From: Streptomyces venezuelae ATCC 10712
GTDB lineage: Bacteria; Actinomycetota; Actinomycetes; Streptomycetales; Streptomycetaceae
Direction: 5' to 3'
Assembly (NCBI RefSeq): GCF_008639165.1
Contig: NZ_CP029197.1
Coordinates: 5,646,001 to 5,710,000, forward strand
Length of the DNA stretch: 64,000 nt
The notes beneath the pieces are model-generated. The model worked only from the letters and a program-made list of their open reading frames with translations. It made no database searches and had not been told where the DNA came from. Position numbers and translations under genes: made by a program. Numbering within the stretch: the first letter of the stretch is position 1; every line of letters begins with the position of its first letter. Shown one piece after another: positions 27,950 to 37,804 of the stretch.

Positions 27950-28654
27950 GTGAACAAGGCGCAGCTCGTAGAAGCGATTGCCGACAAGATGGGCGGTCGC
28001 CAGCAGGCCGCCGAAGCCGTCGACCACGTGCTCGACGCCATCGTGCGTGCCGTGGTCGGCGGCGACCGGGTCTCTGTGACGGGTTTCGGCTCGTTCGAGA
28101 AGGTCGACCGCCCGGCCCGCTACGCCCGCAACCCGCAGACGGGTGAGCGGGTGCGGGTCAAGAAGACCTCGGTCCCCCGCTTCCGTGCCGGTCAGGGCTT
28201 CAAGGACCTGGTCAGCGGCTCGAAGAAGCTCCCCAAGGGCGGCGAGGTCTCCGTCAAGAAGGCCCCCAAGGGCAGCCTGACCGGCGGCGCCTCCGCCACC
28301 GTGAAGAAGGCCGCCGCCAAGAAGGCGACCACCGCCAAGAAGGCCGCCGCGAAGAAGGCGACCCCGGCGAAGAAGACCGCCACGGCCGCCGCGAAGAAGG
28401 CGACCCCGGCGAAGAAGACCACCACGGCCGCCGCGAAGAAGACCTCCGCCGCCGCCAAGAAGACCACCACGGCCGCCGCGAAGAAGACCTCCGCCGCGAC
28501 CAAGAAGACCACCACGGCCGCCGCGAAGAAGGCGACCAAGGCCACCGCCAAGAAGACCGCGCCGGCCGCGAAGAAGGCCACGGCGACGAAGGCGCCCGCG
28601 AAGAAGACGACGGCGCGCAAGACGACCGCCAAGAAGACCGCCGCCAAGAAGTAG
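27950..28654 (+). CDS. hupS: HU-like nucleoid protein with histone H1-like tail
   Basis: The 234-residue protein starts at GTG after GAAGGGGAAG. Residues 1-93 form a standard HU domain (MNKAQLVEAIADKMGG..., GFGSFEKVDRPARYARNPQTGE). Residues from about 110 are Lys/Ala/Thr repeats of the AAAKKTTTAAAKK type, like eukaryotic histone H1. In Streptomyces the two-domain HupS helps compact the chromosome in spores. The repetitive tail can change length and is prone to assembly errors. Confidence 0.95.
   Translation: MNKAQLVEAIADKMGGRQQAAEAVDHVLDAIVRAVVGGDRVSVTGFGSFEKVDRPARYARNPQTGERVRVKKTSVPRFRAGQGFKDLVSGSKKLPKGGEVSVKKAPKGSLTGGASATVKKAAAKKATTAKKAAAKKATPAKKTATAAAKKATPAKKTTTAAAKKTSAAAKKTTTAAAKKTSAATKKTTTAAAKKATKATAKKTAPAAKKATATKAPAKKTTARKTTAKKTAAKK
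28247..28651 (+). repeat. Lys/Ala-rich coding repeats in hupS
   Basis: Repeated units of roughly 30-36 bases (GCCGCCGCGAAGAAG and variants) encode KKxTxAxKKAAAK-like motifs through the C-terminal tail. Confidence 0.8.
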
Positions 28655-28674
28655 GACGAGCGGTAGACACCCGC

Positions 28675-28706
28675 CGGGCCGGGCTCCCCCCAGGGAGCCC
28701 GGCCCG
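28675..28706. terminator. Terminator between hupS and the convergent small gene
   Basis: A perfect 14-base inverted repeat (28675-28688 with 28693-28706) lies between hupS and the small leftward gene ending at 28736. Confidence 0.8.
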
Positions 28707-28735
28707 CGGCGCGTCCGGACGCCCCGCCAGGGGCC

Positions 28736-28945
28736 TCAGAAGGTCTGGAGCGTCACCAGGGTGATCCGCAGGCCGGCGCCGGACGTGCCCGGCTCGGCCT
28801 CGATGCGCACCCGCTGCCCCGGCCGCAGCAGCCGCAGCCCGCCCGCCTCGAAGGCCGCCGCCCCGAACTCCACGGGGGTGCCGTCGTCGAGCAGCACACT
28901 GCCGCTGCGGGTCTCGGGGTCGTACGTGAACGCGGTCGCCTGCAT
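28736..28945 (-). CDS. Small cold-shock-like (OB-fold) protein
   Basis: This 69-residue protein begins MQATAFTYDPETRSGSVLLDDGTPVEFGAAAFEAGGLRLLRPGQRVRIEAE. The pattern of a coloured strand ending in GSVLLDDG, then a central helix and a GQRVRIE strand resembles a divergent cold-shock/OB fold without the usual RNP aromatic motifs. It lies ten bases downstream of cofC on the same strand, so the two may be co-transcribed. Function is unknown. Confidence 0.7.
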   Translation of the reverse strand: MQATAFTYDPETRSGSVLLDDGTPVEFGAAAFEAGGLRLLRPGQRVRIEAEPGTSGAGLRITLVTLQTF

Positions 28946-28955
28946 GGACCGCAGC

Positions 28956-29672
28956 CTATCCGGCCGCCGGCAGCCACCGGGCGGCCGTCCGCGGGCCGAG
29001 CCCCAGCTTCCCGGCCGCCGCGAGATCCTCGCCGGTGTCCACGTCCCGGCGTACGGAATCCACCCCGGCCAGTGTGATTTCCACGGCTCCCGAGGACAAA
29101 TGCCGAAGCCTCGACGCACCTCCGAATGCCGGTTCCAATTCCACCCCCGGACCCGCCGAGAGGAACGTCGTACCTATTTCGGCGGCATCCGCGAGAAATG
29201 CCCTCGGAAATTTCCGGGCCGCGTCGAGGACCCGCGTCAGCTCCGCCGGCCGCAACGCCGGCAGGTCCGCGTTGAGCGCCGCCACGCGCGCGTACGGCCG
29301 CCGGGCACGCACCGCGCGGACCCCGTGCGCGAGGGCCGCGTTGAGCCCCGCCGCCGGGGTGTCCGGGACGATCCGCGCCCCCAGCGAGGCCAGCGCCGAG
29401 GCGGCCGCCGGATCGTCCGTGACCACCGCCACATCCCGTACCCGCGGGCAGTTCAGCACGGCGCCCACCGTGTCCTCGGCGAACGCCAGCGCGAGCCGGG
29501 GGCGCAGCCGCGTCCCGGCCGCCACGGCCAGCCTGCTCTTCGCCAGGGCGAGCGGCTTGAGGGGAACGACCAGCGACCAGCCGTCGTCCGCGGCCTCGTC
29601 CGGGTGCGCCGGGCGCGCCGGATGCGCCGAGTGTGCCGGGTGCGTCGGGTACGTCGGGTGCCGAGTGTTCAT
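28956..29672 (-). CDS. cofC: Phospholactate/PEP guanylyltransferase (coenzyme F420 synthesis)
   Basis: The 238-residue nucleotidyltransferase has the core motifs LVVPLKPLALAKSRLA, VVTDDPAAASAL, LNADLPAL and GTTFLSAGPG. It makes the GMP-activated lactyl (or PEP-derived) unit that joins to Fo in coenzyme F420 synthesis; in actinobacteria the name fbiD is also used. The first 25 residues are a HPAHSAHPARPAHP repeat unlike the rest, so the true start may be later, near the DGWSLVVPLK strand. Confidence 0.88.
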   Translation of the reverse strand: MNTRHPTYPTHPAHSAHPARPAHPDEAADDGWSLVVPLKPLALAKSRLAVAAGTRLRPRLALAFAEDTVGAVLNCPRVRDVAVVTDDPAAASALASLGARIVPDTPAAGLNAALAHGVRAVRARRPYARVAALNADLPALRPAELTRVLDAARKFPRAFLADAAEIGTTFLSAGPGVELEPAFGGASRLRHLSSGAVEITLAGVDSVRRDVDTGEDLAAAGKLGLGPRTAARWLPAAG

Positions 29673-29799
29673 CGCGGCCCATTCTGTCCCGCCCACGCGG
29701 TACTCCCCAGGGCCCGGGGCGTACCGTGTCACTCGACAGAGCAGGAGCCGGGGGCGACACTTGACCCCCTGCCAGCCAGTCCCGGAGAAAGGTGTCCGA

Positions 29800-30552
29800 G
29801 TGCCCCGCCGCAGAATCGGCTTCTGGTACCGCCTCGCGGCGGTCATCGCCAAACCCCCCCTGGTGGTTCTGTTCAAGCGGGACTGGCGCGGTATGGAGCA
29901 CATTCCGGCCGACGGCGGTTTCATCACCGCGGTCAACCACAACTCCTACCTGGACCCGCTGTCGTACGCGCACTACCAGTACAACACCGGCCGGGTCCCG
30001 CGCTTCCTGGCCAAGGCGGGCCTCTTCAAGAGCGGCTTCGTCGGCACGATGCTCCGCAACACCGGCCAGATCCCCGTCTACCGCGAGACGACCAACGCGC
30101 TCGACGCGTTCCGTGCCGCCGTCGACGCCATCGAGCGCGGCGAGTGCGTCGCCTTCTACCCCGAGGGCACCCTCACCCGCGACCCCGACATGTGGCCCAT
30201 GGCCGGCAAGACCGGCGCCGCGCGCGTCGCGCTGCTCACCAAGGTCCCCGTCATCCCGGTGGCCCAGTGGGGCGCCAACCTCGCGATGCCGCCGTACGCC
30301 AAGGAGAACAAGCTCAGCCTGTTCCCCCGCAAGACGCTGATCGTGCAGGCCGGTCCGCCCGTCGACCTCTCCCGCTTCGACGGCCTCGAGCCCACGCCCG
30401 AGGTGCTCCGCGAGGCGACCGAGGTCATCATGGCCGCCATCACCGCGATCCTGGAGCAGGTCCGCGGCGAGCAGGCGCCCGCCGAGCCGTACGACCACCG
30501 CAAGGCGCGGCTGGAGCAGCGGCGCAAGGCCGCCGAAGGGGGCACCAAGTGA
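29800..30552 (+). CDS. 1-acyl-sn-glycerol-3-phosphate acyltransferase family protein
   Basis: The 250-residue protein starts at GTG after GGAGAAAGG. The acyltransferase motif NHNSYLDPL (H-x4-D) and the substrate motif FYPEGTLTRD are present. It probably transfers an acyl chain to lysophosphatidate in phospholipid synthesis at the membrane. Its stop overlaps the start of gpsA (GTGA). GpsA makes glycerol-3-phosphate, so the pair supplies and acylates the glycerophosphate backbone. Confidence 0.9.
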   Translation: MPRRRIGFWYRLAAVIAKPPLVVLFKRDWRGMEHIPADGGFITAVNHNSYLDPLSYAHYQYNTGRVPRFLAKAGLFKSGFVGTMLRNTGQIPVYRETTNALDAFRAAVDAIERGECVAFYPEGTLTRDPDMWPMAGKTGAARVALLTKVPVIPVAQWGANLAMPPYAKENKLSLFPRKTLIVQAGPPVDLSRFDGLEPTPEVLREATEVIMAAITAILEQVRGEQAPAEPYDHRKARLEQRRKAAEGGTK

Positions 30553-31550
30553 CCAAGGCAGCCGTCTTCGGGAACGGATCCTGGGGCACCGCCTTCGCGA
30601 TGGTGCTCGCCGACGCGGGCTGCGAGGTGAGCCTCTGGGGCCGCCGCGCCGAACTCGCCAAGGAGATCAACGCCGGCCGGGTCAACCCCGACTACCTGCC
30701 GGGCGTCGAACTCCCCGCGGCGATCACCGCCACCGCCGACCCGGCCGAGGCCGCCCACGACGCCGACTTCACCGTCCTCGTCGTGCCCTCCCAGACCCTG
30801 CGCGGCAACCTCGCCGCCTGGGCGCCGATGCTGGCGCCCGACACCGTCCTCGTCTCCCTCATGAAGGGCGTCGAACTCGGCACCGCCAAGCGGATGAGCG
30901 AGGTCATCACCGAGGTCGCCGACGTGCCCGCCGAGCGCGTGGCCGTCCTCACCGGCCCCAACCTGGCCAAGGAGATCGCCGCCCGGCAGCCCGCCGCCGC
31001 GGTCGTCGCCTGCGTCGACGAGACGGTCGCCCAGCGGCTCCAGGCCGCCTGCATCACCCCGTACTTCCGCCCGTACACCAACACCGACGTGGTGGGCTGC
31101 GAGCTCGGCGGCGCCGTGAAGAACGTCATCGGCCTCGCCGTCGGCATCGCCAACGGCATGGGCCTCGGCGACAACTCCAAGGCCACGCTCATCACCCGCG
31201 GCCTCGCCGAGACCACCCGGCTCGGCCTCGCGATGGGCGCCGACCCGCTCACCTTCTCCGGTCTCGCCGGCCTCGGCGACCTCGTCGCCACCTGCTCCTC
31301 GCCGCTCTCCCGGAACAACACCTTCGGCACCAACCTCGGCCGCGGGATGACCCTCCAGGAGACCATCGCGGCCACCAAGCAGACCGCCGAGGGCGTCAAG
31401 TCCTGCGAGTCGGTGCTCGATCTGGGCCGCCGCCACGGCGTCGACATGCCCATCACCGAGACCGTCGTGTCGATCGTCCACGACGGCAAGCCGCCGATCG
31501 TCGCGCTCAAGGAACTCATGTCCCGCAGCGCGAAGCCCGAGCGCCGCTAG
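30549..31550 (+). CDS. gpsA: NAD(P)-dependent glycerol-3-phosphate dehydrogenase
   Basis: The 333-residue enzyme has the Rossmann motif GNGSWGTAFA, the LMKGVELGT region, and GGAVKNVIGLAVGIANGMGLGDN with the catalytic lysine. It reduces dihydroxyacetone phosphate to sn-glycerol-3-phosphate for phospholipids. Its GTG start overlaps the acyltransferase stop by four bases. The following ddl gene is 115 bases downstream. Confidence 0.97.
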   Translation: MTKAAVFGNGSWGTAFAMVLADAGCEVSLWGRRAELAKEINAGRVNPDYLPGVELPAAITATADPAEAAHDADFTVLVVPSQTLRGNLAAWAPMLAPDTVLVSLMKGVELGTAKRMSEVITEVADVPAERVAVLTGPNLAKEIAARQPAAAVVACVDETVAQRLQAACITPYFRPYTNTDVVGCELGGAVKNVIGLAVGIANGMGLGDNSKATLITRGLAETTRLGLAMGADPLTFSGLAGLGDLVATCSSPLSRNNTFGTNLGRGMTLQETIAATKQTAEGVKSCESVLDLGRRHGVDMPITETVVSIVHDGKPPIVALKELMSRSAKPERR

Positions 31551-31665
31551 GCGGTCCTCCGGAACGGCCCGCCCCGCACCCCCCTCCGCGACGCTGCGCC
31601 GGACGCGCGCGGGGGGAGCGGGGGCGCAAGGCCGTTCGGGAGCCGCAGGGTACGCTCATCGCGAT

Positions 31666-32805
<1,140 letters not shown>

Positions 32806-32819
32806 CCGGTCCGTACCCC

Positions 32820-32866
32820 GGAAGACCGTGCCGGCGCCCCTCAGAGGCTGTTCGGCACGGTCTTCC
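32820..32866. terminator. Terminator shared by ddl and the lipoprotein gene
   Basis: A perfect 14-base inverted repeat (32820-32833 with 32853-32866) has a 19-base loop. The right arm lies inside the last codons of the leftward lipoprotein gene, whose stop codon is in the loop. Confidence 0.7.
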
Positions 32867-33320
32867 GTACGGGATCGGCGAGATCCGCCAGCGGCGTCAT
32901 GTCGTGCGCGTACCGCTCGTCGAGCGTCACCTCGACATAGGTCTTCCGGTACGTGGTGGTGAACCGGGGCCCGCTGCCCGCCGGGCGCTCCAGCATCCAG
33001 TTCACGCCGTTCGCCTCGATGCCCTGCGCTTTGGGATCGCTCATCTTTTCGGGCCGGGGCACCCCGCAGCGCAGTACGATCGCACCGTCACCCCAGCCGG
33101 CGGTCAACTCGGAGCCGGGCTCCGGGTCACTCCGCTCCAGCCCCGACACGGTGTCCGGAAGCTCCTTCGCCAGTGCCTGGCAGAAGGCCGCCTCCGCCGC
33201 CGGGGGGCTGGGAACCTCGACGGACGCCGCGGCGTCCGACGAGGAGCAGCCGGCGACGGCCAGCAGCAGAACGGCTGCCGAGACGGCGGCGGGCAGGCCG
33301 AAGGGCCGGTGGGAAGACAT
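32841..33320 (-). CDS. DUF3515-type lipoprotein
   Basis: This 159-residue protein has a signal peptide ending in the lipobox LAVAGC (Cys25), so it should be a lipoprotein on the outside of the membrane. Later conserved parts include FCQALAKELPDTV, VLRCGVPRP, GVNWMLER and YVEVTLDERY. It lies 23 bases downstream of the Lrp-like gene on the same strand. The assignment to DUF3515 is from memory of its size, the lipobox and this conserved pattern. Function is unknown. Confidence 0.8.
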   Translation of the reverse strand: MSSHRPFGLPAAVSAAVLLLAVAGCSSSDAAASVEVPSPPAAEAAFCQALAKELPDTVSGLERSDPEPGSELTAGWGDGAIVLRCGVPRPEKMSDPKAQGIEANGVNWMLERPAGSGPRFTTTYRKTYVEVTLDERYAHDMTPLADLADPVRKTVPNSL

Positions 33321-33343
33321 CACCGGCCAAGCGTAGACGGGGG

Positions 33344-33577
33344 CTACAGATGAACGACCGGGCAGGTGAGGGTGCGCGTGATGCCGTCCACTTGCTGGAC
33401 CTTGGCGACCACCATGCGGCCCAGCTCGTCGACGGTGTCCGCCTGCGCGCGAACGATCACGTCGTACGGGCCGGTCACGTCTTCGGCCTGGAGCACCCCC
33501 GGGATCTTGGAGATGGTGTCGGCGACGGTCGACGCCTTGCCCACCTCGGTCTGGATGAGGATGTACGCCTGAACCAC
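33344..33577 (-). CDS. Stand-alone Lrp/AsnC ligand-binding (RAM) domain protein
   Basis: The 77-residue protein, starting MVQAYILIQTEVGKASTVADTISKIPGVLQAEDVTGPYDVIVRAQADTVDEL, is one RAM domain without the DNA-binding helix-turn-helix. Such proteins form multimers that bind amino acids and may tune full-length Lrp regulators. The gene precedes the lipoprotein gene. Downstream of its start, on the other strand, lies thiL. Confidence 0.88.
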   Translation of the reverse strand: MVQAYILIQTEVGKASTVADTISKIPGVLQAEDVTGPYDVIVRAQADTVDELGRMVVAKVQQVDGITRTLTCPVVHL

Positions 33578-33810
33578 GGAACCTCCAGGGCGACCACGAG
33601 GATCTTGTGGGAGAAAGGGACGCCACGGTACCGCGTCGCCGCGGGCCGCGGGGAGACCTGCGCGTCCCGAGGCGTTCGCGGGGTGGCGTACGCAGGACAG
33701 AAGTTGACGGTCTACTTGACGGTACCCAGCACGGTGACGGCCCGCGACCCGCGGCGCGCGACCACGCGCCCCCGCCCGCCGGCCGGCACGAAGACACGAG
33801 GTGAGGCGCG

Positions 33811-34773
33811 GTGAAGGGCACAGTCGGAGAGCTGGGCGAGTTCGGGCTCATCAGGGAGCTCACGTCCCGGCTCACCTCCACCCCGGCGGTACGGGTCGGG
33901 CCGGGCGACGACGCCGCGGTCGTCTCCGCCCCCGACCGGCGCGTGGTGGCCAGCACGGACATCCTCCTCGAAGGACGTCACTTCCGCCGCGACTGGTCGA
34001 CGGCGTACGACGTCGGCCGCAAGGCCGCCGCGCAGAACCTCGCCGACATCGCCGCCATGGGCGCGGTCCCCACCGCCCTCCTCCTCGGCCTCGTCGTGCC
34101 CGCCGAACTCCCGGTCACCTGGCCCACCGAACTCATGGACGGCCTGCGCGACGAATGTCAGGTCGCGGGCGCGGCGGTGGTCGGCGGCGACGTCGTCCGG
34201 GGCGACACGATCATGGTCTCCATCACCGCCCTCGGCGACCTCCGCAACCACGACCCGGTCACCCGGGGCGGCGCCCAGCCCGGCGACGTCGTCGCCTACA
34301 CCGGCTGGCTCGGCTGGTCCGCCGCCGGATACGCGGTGCTCTCCCGGGGCTTCCGCTCGCCGCGCGCCTTCGTCGAGGCCCACCGCAGGCCCGAACCGCC
34401 GTACCACGCGGGCCCCGCGGCCGCCGGACTCGGCGCCACCGCCATGTGCGACGTCAGCGACGGCCTCATCGCCGACCTCGGCCACATCGCCGAGGCCAGC
34501 AAGGTCCGCATCGACCTGCGCTCCGGCCTCATCGACATCCCGACCCAGATGAACGACATCGGCCAGGCCGTCGGCGTCGACCCCATGCAGTGGGTGCTCA
34601 CCGGGGGAGAGGACCACGCCATCGTGGCCACCTTCCCGCCCGACGTGAAGCTCCCCGCCCGCTGGAAGGTCATCGGGGAGGTCCTCAACCCCTCCGCGCT
34701 GCCCCAGGTCACCGTGGACGGAGCCCCCTGGCACAGCGTGGGCGGCTGGGACCACTTCGGAGAGACCGAGTGA
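33811..34773 (+). CDS. thiL: Thiamine-monophosphate kinase
   Basis: The 320-residue PurM-fold kinase begins MKGTVGELGEFGLIRELTS, starting at GTG after a GAGG site. Metal and nucleotide motifs GPGDDAAVV and STDILLEGRHFRRDW are present, and CDVSDGLIADLGHIAEAS follows. It phosphorylates thiamine phosphate to thiamine diphosphate. thiD overlaps its end by four bases. No TPP riboswitch was seen in the 233 bases upstream. Confidence 0.96.
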   Translation: MKGTVGELGEFGLIRELTSRLTSTPAVRVGPGDDAAVVSAPDRRVVASTDILLEGRHFRRDWSTAYDVGRKAAAQNLADIAAMGAVPTALLLGLVVPAELPVTWPTELMDGLRDECQVAGAAVVGGDVVRGDTIMVSITALGDLRNHDPVTRGGAQPGDVVAYTGWLGWSAAGYAVLSRGFRSPRAFVEAHRRPEPPYHAGPAAAGLGATAMCDVSDGLIADLGHIAEASKVRIDLRSGLIDIPTQMNDIGQAVGVDPMQWVLTGGEDHAIVATFPPDVKLPARWKVIGEVLNPSALPQVTVDGAPWHSVGGWDHFGETE

Positions 34774-35576
34774 CGTCGGGGGCGCGTCCGCCTCTCGTCC
34801 TCACCGTCGCCGGATCCGACTCCGGCGGCGGCGCCGGCGTCCAGGCAGACCTGAAGACGATGCTCGCGCTCGGCGTCCACGGCATGAGCGTGGTCACCGC
34901 CGTCACCGCCCAGAACTCGCGGGGCGTCCACGGCGTCTGGGAACTGCCCGTCGAGGCCGTCCGCGCCCAGTACCGGGCCGTCGTCGACGACATCGGCGTC
35001 CAGGCCGTGAAGACCGGCATGCTGGCCTCCGCCGCGCTGGTGGAGACGGTCGCCGGACTCCTCGCGGACACGGACGCCCCCGTCGTCGTGGACCCCGTCG
35101 GCGTCTCCAAGCACGGGGACCCGCTGCTCGCGGAGGCCGCGCTCGACTCCGTCCGTACGAAGCTGCTGCCGGTCGCGACCGTCGCCACGCCCAACCTGGA
35201 CGAGGTGACGCAGCTCACGGGCCTGGTGGTCGAGGACGAGGCCGGAATGCGGCGGGCGGCCGACGCGGTCCTCGCGTACGGGCCGCGCTGGGCGCTGATC
35301 AAGGGCGGCCACCTGCCCGGCGGCCGGGAGGCCGTCGACCTGCTCACCGACGGCACCGAGGAACACTGGCTGCGCGCCCCGCGCCACGACAACCGGCACA
35401 CCCACGGCACGGGCTGCACGCTCGCCTCGGCGGTCGCGTCGGGGCTCGCCAAGGGACTGGCCGTGCCGGAGGCCGTACGGGAGGCCAAGGAGTACGTGAC
35501 CGGGGCCATCGCCGCCGGATTCGCCCTGGGCTCGGGCATCGGCCCGGTCGACCACGGCTGGCGGTTCCGGGACTGA
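34770..35576 (+). CDS. thiD: Hydroxymethylpyrimidine/phosphomethylpyrimidine kinase
   Basis: This 268-residue ribokinase-fold enzyme starts at GTG overlapping the thiL stop. It has TVAGSDSGGGAGVQADLKTM at the N-terminus and the anion-hole motif HGTGCTLASAVASGLA. It phosphorylates the thiamine pyrimidine precursor twice. Together with ThiL it forms a two-gene thiamine operon. Confidence 0.96.
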   Translation: MTSGARPPLVLTVAGSDSGGGAGVQADLKTMLALGVHGMSVVTAVTAQNSRGVHGVWELPVEAVRAQYRAVVDDIGVQAVKTGMLASAALVETVAGLLADTDAPVVVDPVGVSKHGDPLLAEAALDSVRTKLLPVATVATPNLDEVTQLTGLVVEDEAGMRRAADAVLAYGPRWALIKGGHLPGGREAVDLLTDGTEEHWLRAPRHDNRHTHGTGCTLASAVASGLAKGLAVPEAVREAKEYVTGAIAAGFALGSGIGPVDHGWRFRD

Positions 35577-35595
35577 ACCGCTTCAGGGCAAGGCA

Positions 35596-35627
35596 AAAGG
35601 CCGGTTCACCTAGGTGAACCGGCCTTT
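35596..35627. terminator. Bidirectional terminator between thiD and rpmB
   Basis: A 32-base perfect palindrome starts with AAAGG and ends with CCTTT, with only a central CTAG. Flanking A and T runs suit both strands. Confidence 0.9.
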
Positions 35628-35672
35628 CAAGGCAACCGCAGGGGCTGCGCTACGACAGAACACGCGTCGCAA

Positions 35673-35858
35673 TTAGCGCGAGACCTTGCCGGCCTTGATG
35701 CACGAGGTGCAGACGTTGAGCCGCTTCGGCGTCCGACCGACCACGGCACGCACACGCTGGATGTTCGGGTTCCAGCGACGGGGCGTACGGCGGTGCGAGT
35801 GCGAAATGTTGTTGCCGAAGCCCGGCCCCTTGCCGCAGACGTCGCAGTTGGCAGCCAC
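35673..35858 (-). CDS. rpmB: 50S ribosomal protein L28
   Basis: The 61-residue protein MAANCDVCGKGPGFGNNISHSHRR... has both CxxC pairs (CDVC and CTSC). It is therefore the zinc-binding (C+) form, not the zinc-free paralogue that Streptomyces induces under zinc limitation. It is monocistronic and convergent with thiD. Confidence 0.96.
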   Translation of the reverse strand: MAANCDVCGKGPGFGNNISHSHRRTPRRWNPNIQRVRAVVGRTPKRLNVCTSCIKAGKVSR

Positions 35859-36134
35859 GGGTCACTCCAAAGACTTCAGAATTACAGTGAAATCCGGCGC
35901 ACCGGAATCAGGAGTCTGAAGTGGCTTGCCGGGGGATGGCCCGGCGTGAACCGGGCAACCGAAGCAGCATACAACGCCTGCCTCGGTGGAACGAAACTAC
36001 CATGGTCTCCGCGGACCTCGCCCCGGGCCCAGGTCACCGGGGGTCCCCCCGGGCTCGGTCGAAGCCGAGAGCTTGGGGAAGGATCACCCCGGGTCTACCC
36101 TGCGGTGAGCTCACCGCCCGAAGGAGGACCCCCG

Positions 36135-37745
36135 TTGTCGCGAGCCCTTCCGCCCTTCGAGGAGCTCGTCGAGCTCGACGCCGAAGCGGTCAGGTCCTGG
36201 TGCGCGCGGGCGCTCGACGCCCTCGGCCGGGAGCGCGAGGAGATCGACGCGATCAACGTCTACCCCGTGGCGGACGGGGACACCGGCACCAATCTGTACC
36301 TGACGGCCGAGGCCGCCCACCAGGCCGTCGAGGCCGTCTTCGCGGCCTCCGCGCCCGACACCGCCGAGACCGTACGGGCCATGGCGCACGGCGCCCTCCT
36401 CGGCGCCCGCGGCAACTCCGGAACCATCCTCTCCCAGCTGCTGCGCGGCATGGCGGGCGTCCTCGCCCAGGGAGGCGACGGCGACCACCTGGCCCGCGCC
36501 CTCGCCGAGGCCGCGAGCGCCGCCCGCAAGGCCGTCGCCCACCCCGTGGAGGGCACCATCCTCACCGTGGCCTCCGCCGCCGCCGCGGCCTGCGGGGCGG
36601 GCGGCGGACTCGTCGACGTGGCCAGGAAGGCCCACGAGGGCGCCAGGAGCGCCCTGACCGCCACCCCCGGGCAGCTCGACGTCCTCGAACGCGCCGGAGT
36701 CGTCGACGCGGGCGGCAGGGGCCTCGTGACCGTCCTCGGCGCCCTCCTCGAAACGGTGACCGGACAGGCCCCCGCCCCCGCCGCCACGGCCCCGCCCGCG
36801 TTCCTCCCGCGCGAGGACTGCCCCGCCGAGGACGGGCCCGCCTACGAGGTGATCTACCTCCTGGAGGCCGAGGACGCGGCCGTCGAGCTGCTCACGTCAC
36901 GGCTCGACGCGCTGGGGGAGTCCCTCGTCGTCGTCGGCGGCGACGGCCTGTGGAACGTCCACGTGCACGTCGACGACGCCGGCGCCGCCGTCGAGGCGGG
37001 CGTCGAGGCCGGCCGGCCGCACCGCATCCGGATCACCCACTTCGCCGCCGACGCGGACTCCTCGACCCGGCGCGCGGAGCGCGCCCAGCGCGCCGTGGTC
37101 GCCGTCGTCCCCGGCGAAGGCCTCGCCGGACTCTGCGCCGAGGCGGGCGCCACGACCGTACGGACCCGGCCCGGCGAACCGCCCGCGGGCGACGAACTCC
37201 TCGACGCCATCCGGCGGGCCCACGCGCGCGAAGTGGTCCTCCTGCCCAACGACACCGACCTGCGGCAGGCCGCCGCGGCCGCCGCCGAACGCGCCAGGGC
37301 CGAGGGCATCCGCGTCGCCCTCATCCCCACCCGCGCCGCCGTCCAGGGCATCGCCGCCCTCGCCGTCCACGAACCCGGGCGCCGCTTCGACGAGGACGTC
37401 GTCGCCATGACGGCCGCCGCCGGAGCCACCCGCTACGCCGAACTCGCCGTCGCCGAACGGCAGTCGTTCACCTCGGCCGGCGTCTGCCAGGCCGGGGACG
37501 TCCTCGGCCTCATCGAGGGCGACGTCGCCGTCATCGGCAAGGACCTCCACCAGACCGCCCGCACCGTCCTGGACCGGATGCTCTCCGCGGGCGGCGAACT
37601 CGTCACCCTCGTCGTCGCCGACGACGCCCCGCCCGGCCTCGCCCCCGACCTGGAGGCCCACGTCCGGCGCGGCTACCTGGCCGTCGACACCACCACGTAC
37701 CACGCGGGCACGGGCGCCCCGCCGCTGCTCATCGGCGTGGAATAG
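36135..37745 (+). CDS. DAK2-domain (fatty acid kinase FakA-like) protein
   Basis: The 536-residue protein starts at TTG 36135, chosen because GGAGG lies seven bases upstream; longer frames run into non-coding sequence. The DhaL/DAK2 nucleotide-binding part shows NVYPVADGDTGTNLYLT and GARGNSGTILSQLLRG near residues 36-105. A middle domain and a C-terminal DegV-like part (VVLLPNDTDLRQAA...) follow, the layout of FakA/YloV proteins. FakA phosphorylates fatty acids held by a separate FakB protein. No fakB is nearby, so the substrate is inferred. recG follows 59 bases downstream. Confidence 0.87.
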   Translation: MSRALPPFEELVELDAEAVRSWCARALDALGREREEIDAINVYPVADGDTGTNLYLTAEAAHQAVEAVFAASAPDTAETVRAMAHGALLGARGNSGTILSQLLRGMAGVLAQGGDGDHLARALAEAASAARKAVAHPVEGTILTVASAAAAACGAGGGLVDVARKAHEGARSALTATPGQLDVLERAGVVDAGGRGLVTVLGALLETVTGQAPAPAATAPPAFLPREDCPAEDGPAYEVIYLLEAEDAAVELLTSRLDALGESLVVVGGDGLWNVHVHVDDAGAAVEAGVEAGRPHRIRITHFAADADSSTRRAERAQRAVVAVVPGEGLAGLCAEAGATTVRTRPGEPPAGDELLDAIRRAHAREVVLLPNDTDLRQAAAAAAERARAEGIRVALIPTRAAVQGIAALAVHEPGRRFDEDVVAMTAAAGATRYAELAVAERQSFTSAGVCQAGDVLGLIEGDVAVIGKDLHQTARTVLDRMLSAGGELVTLVVADDAPPGLAPDLEAHVRRGYLAVDTTTYHAGTGAPPLLIGVE

Positions 37746-37804
37746 CCGCCTTTCGGGGCGGTCGTCCACAGCCTCCGGCACGAATGTCCGTCCCGTGGTG
37801 TGCA

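Noticed and set aside
28247..28651. Repeat array that could be mistaken for CRISPR
   Set aside because: The repeats encode the Lys/Ala tail of HupS, have no constant spacers and no cas genes nearby.
31551..31665. Hairpin after gpsA
   Set aside because: The sequence is CG-rich with only imperfect pairing, so termination there is not supported.
33578..33810. TPP riboswitch upstream of thiL-thiD
   Set aside because: The expected conserved TPP-aptamer elements were not found in this region.
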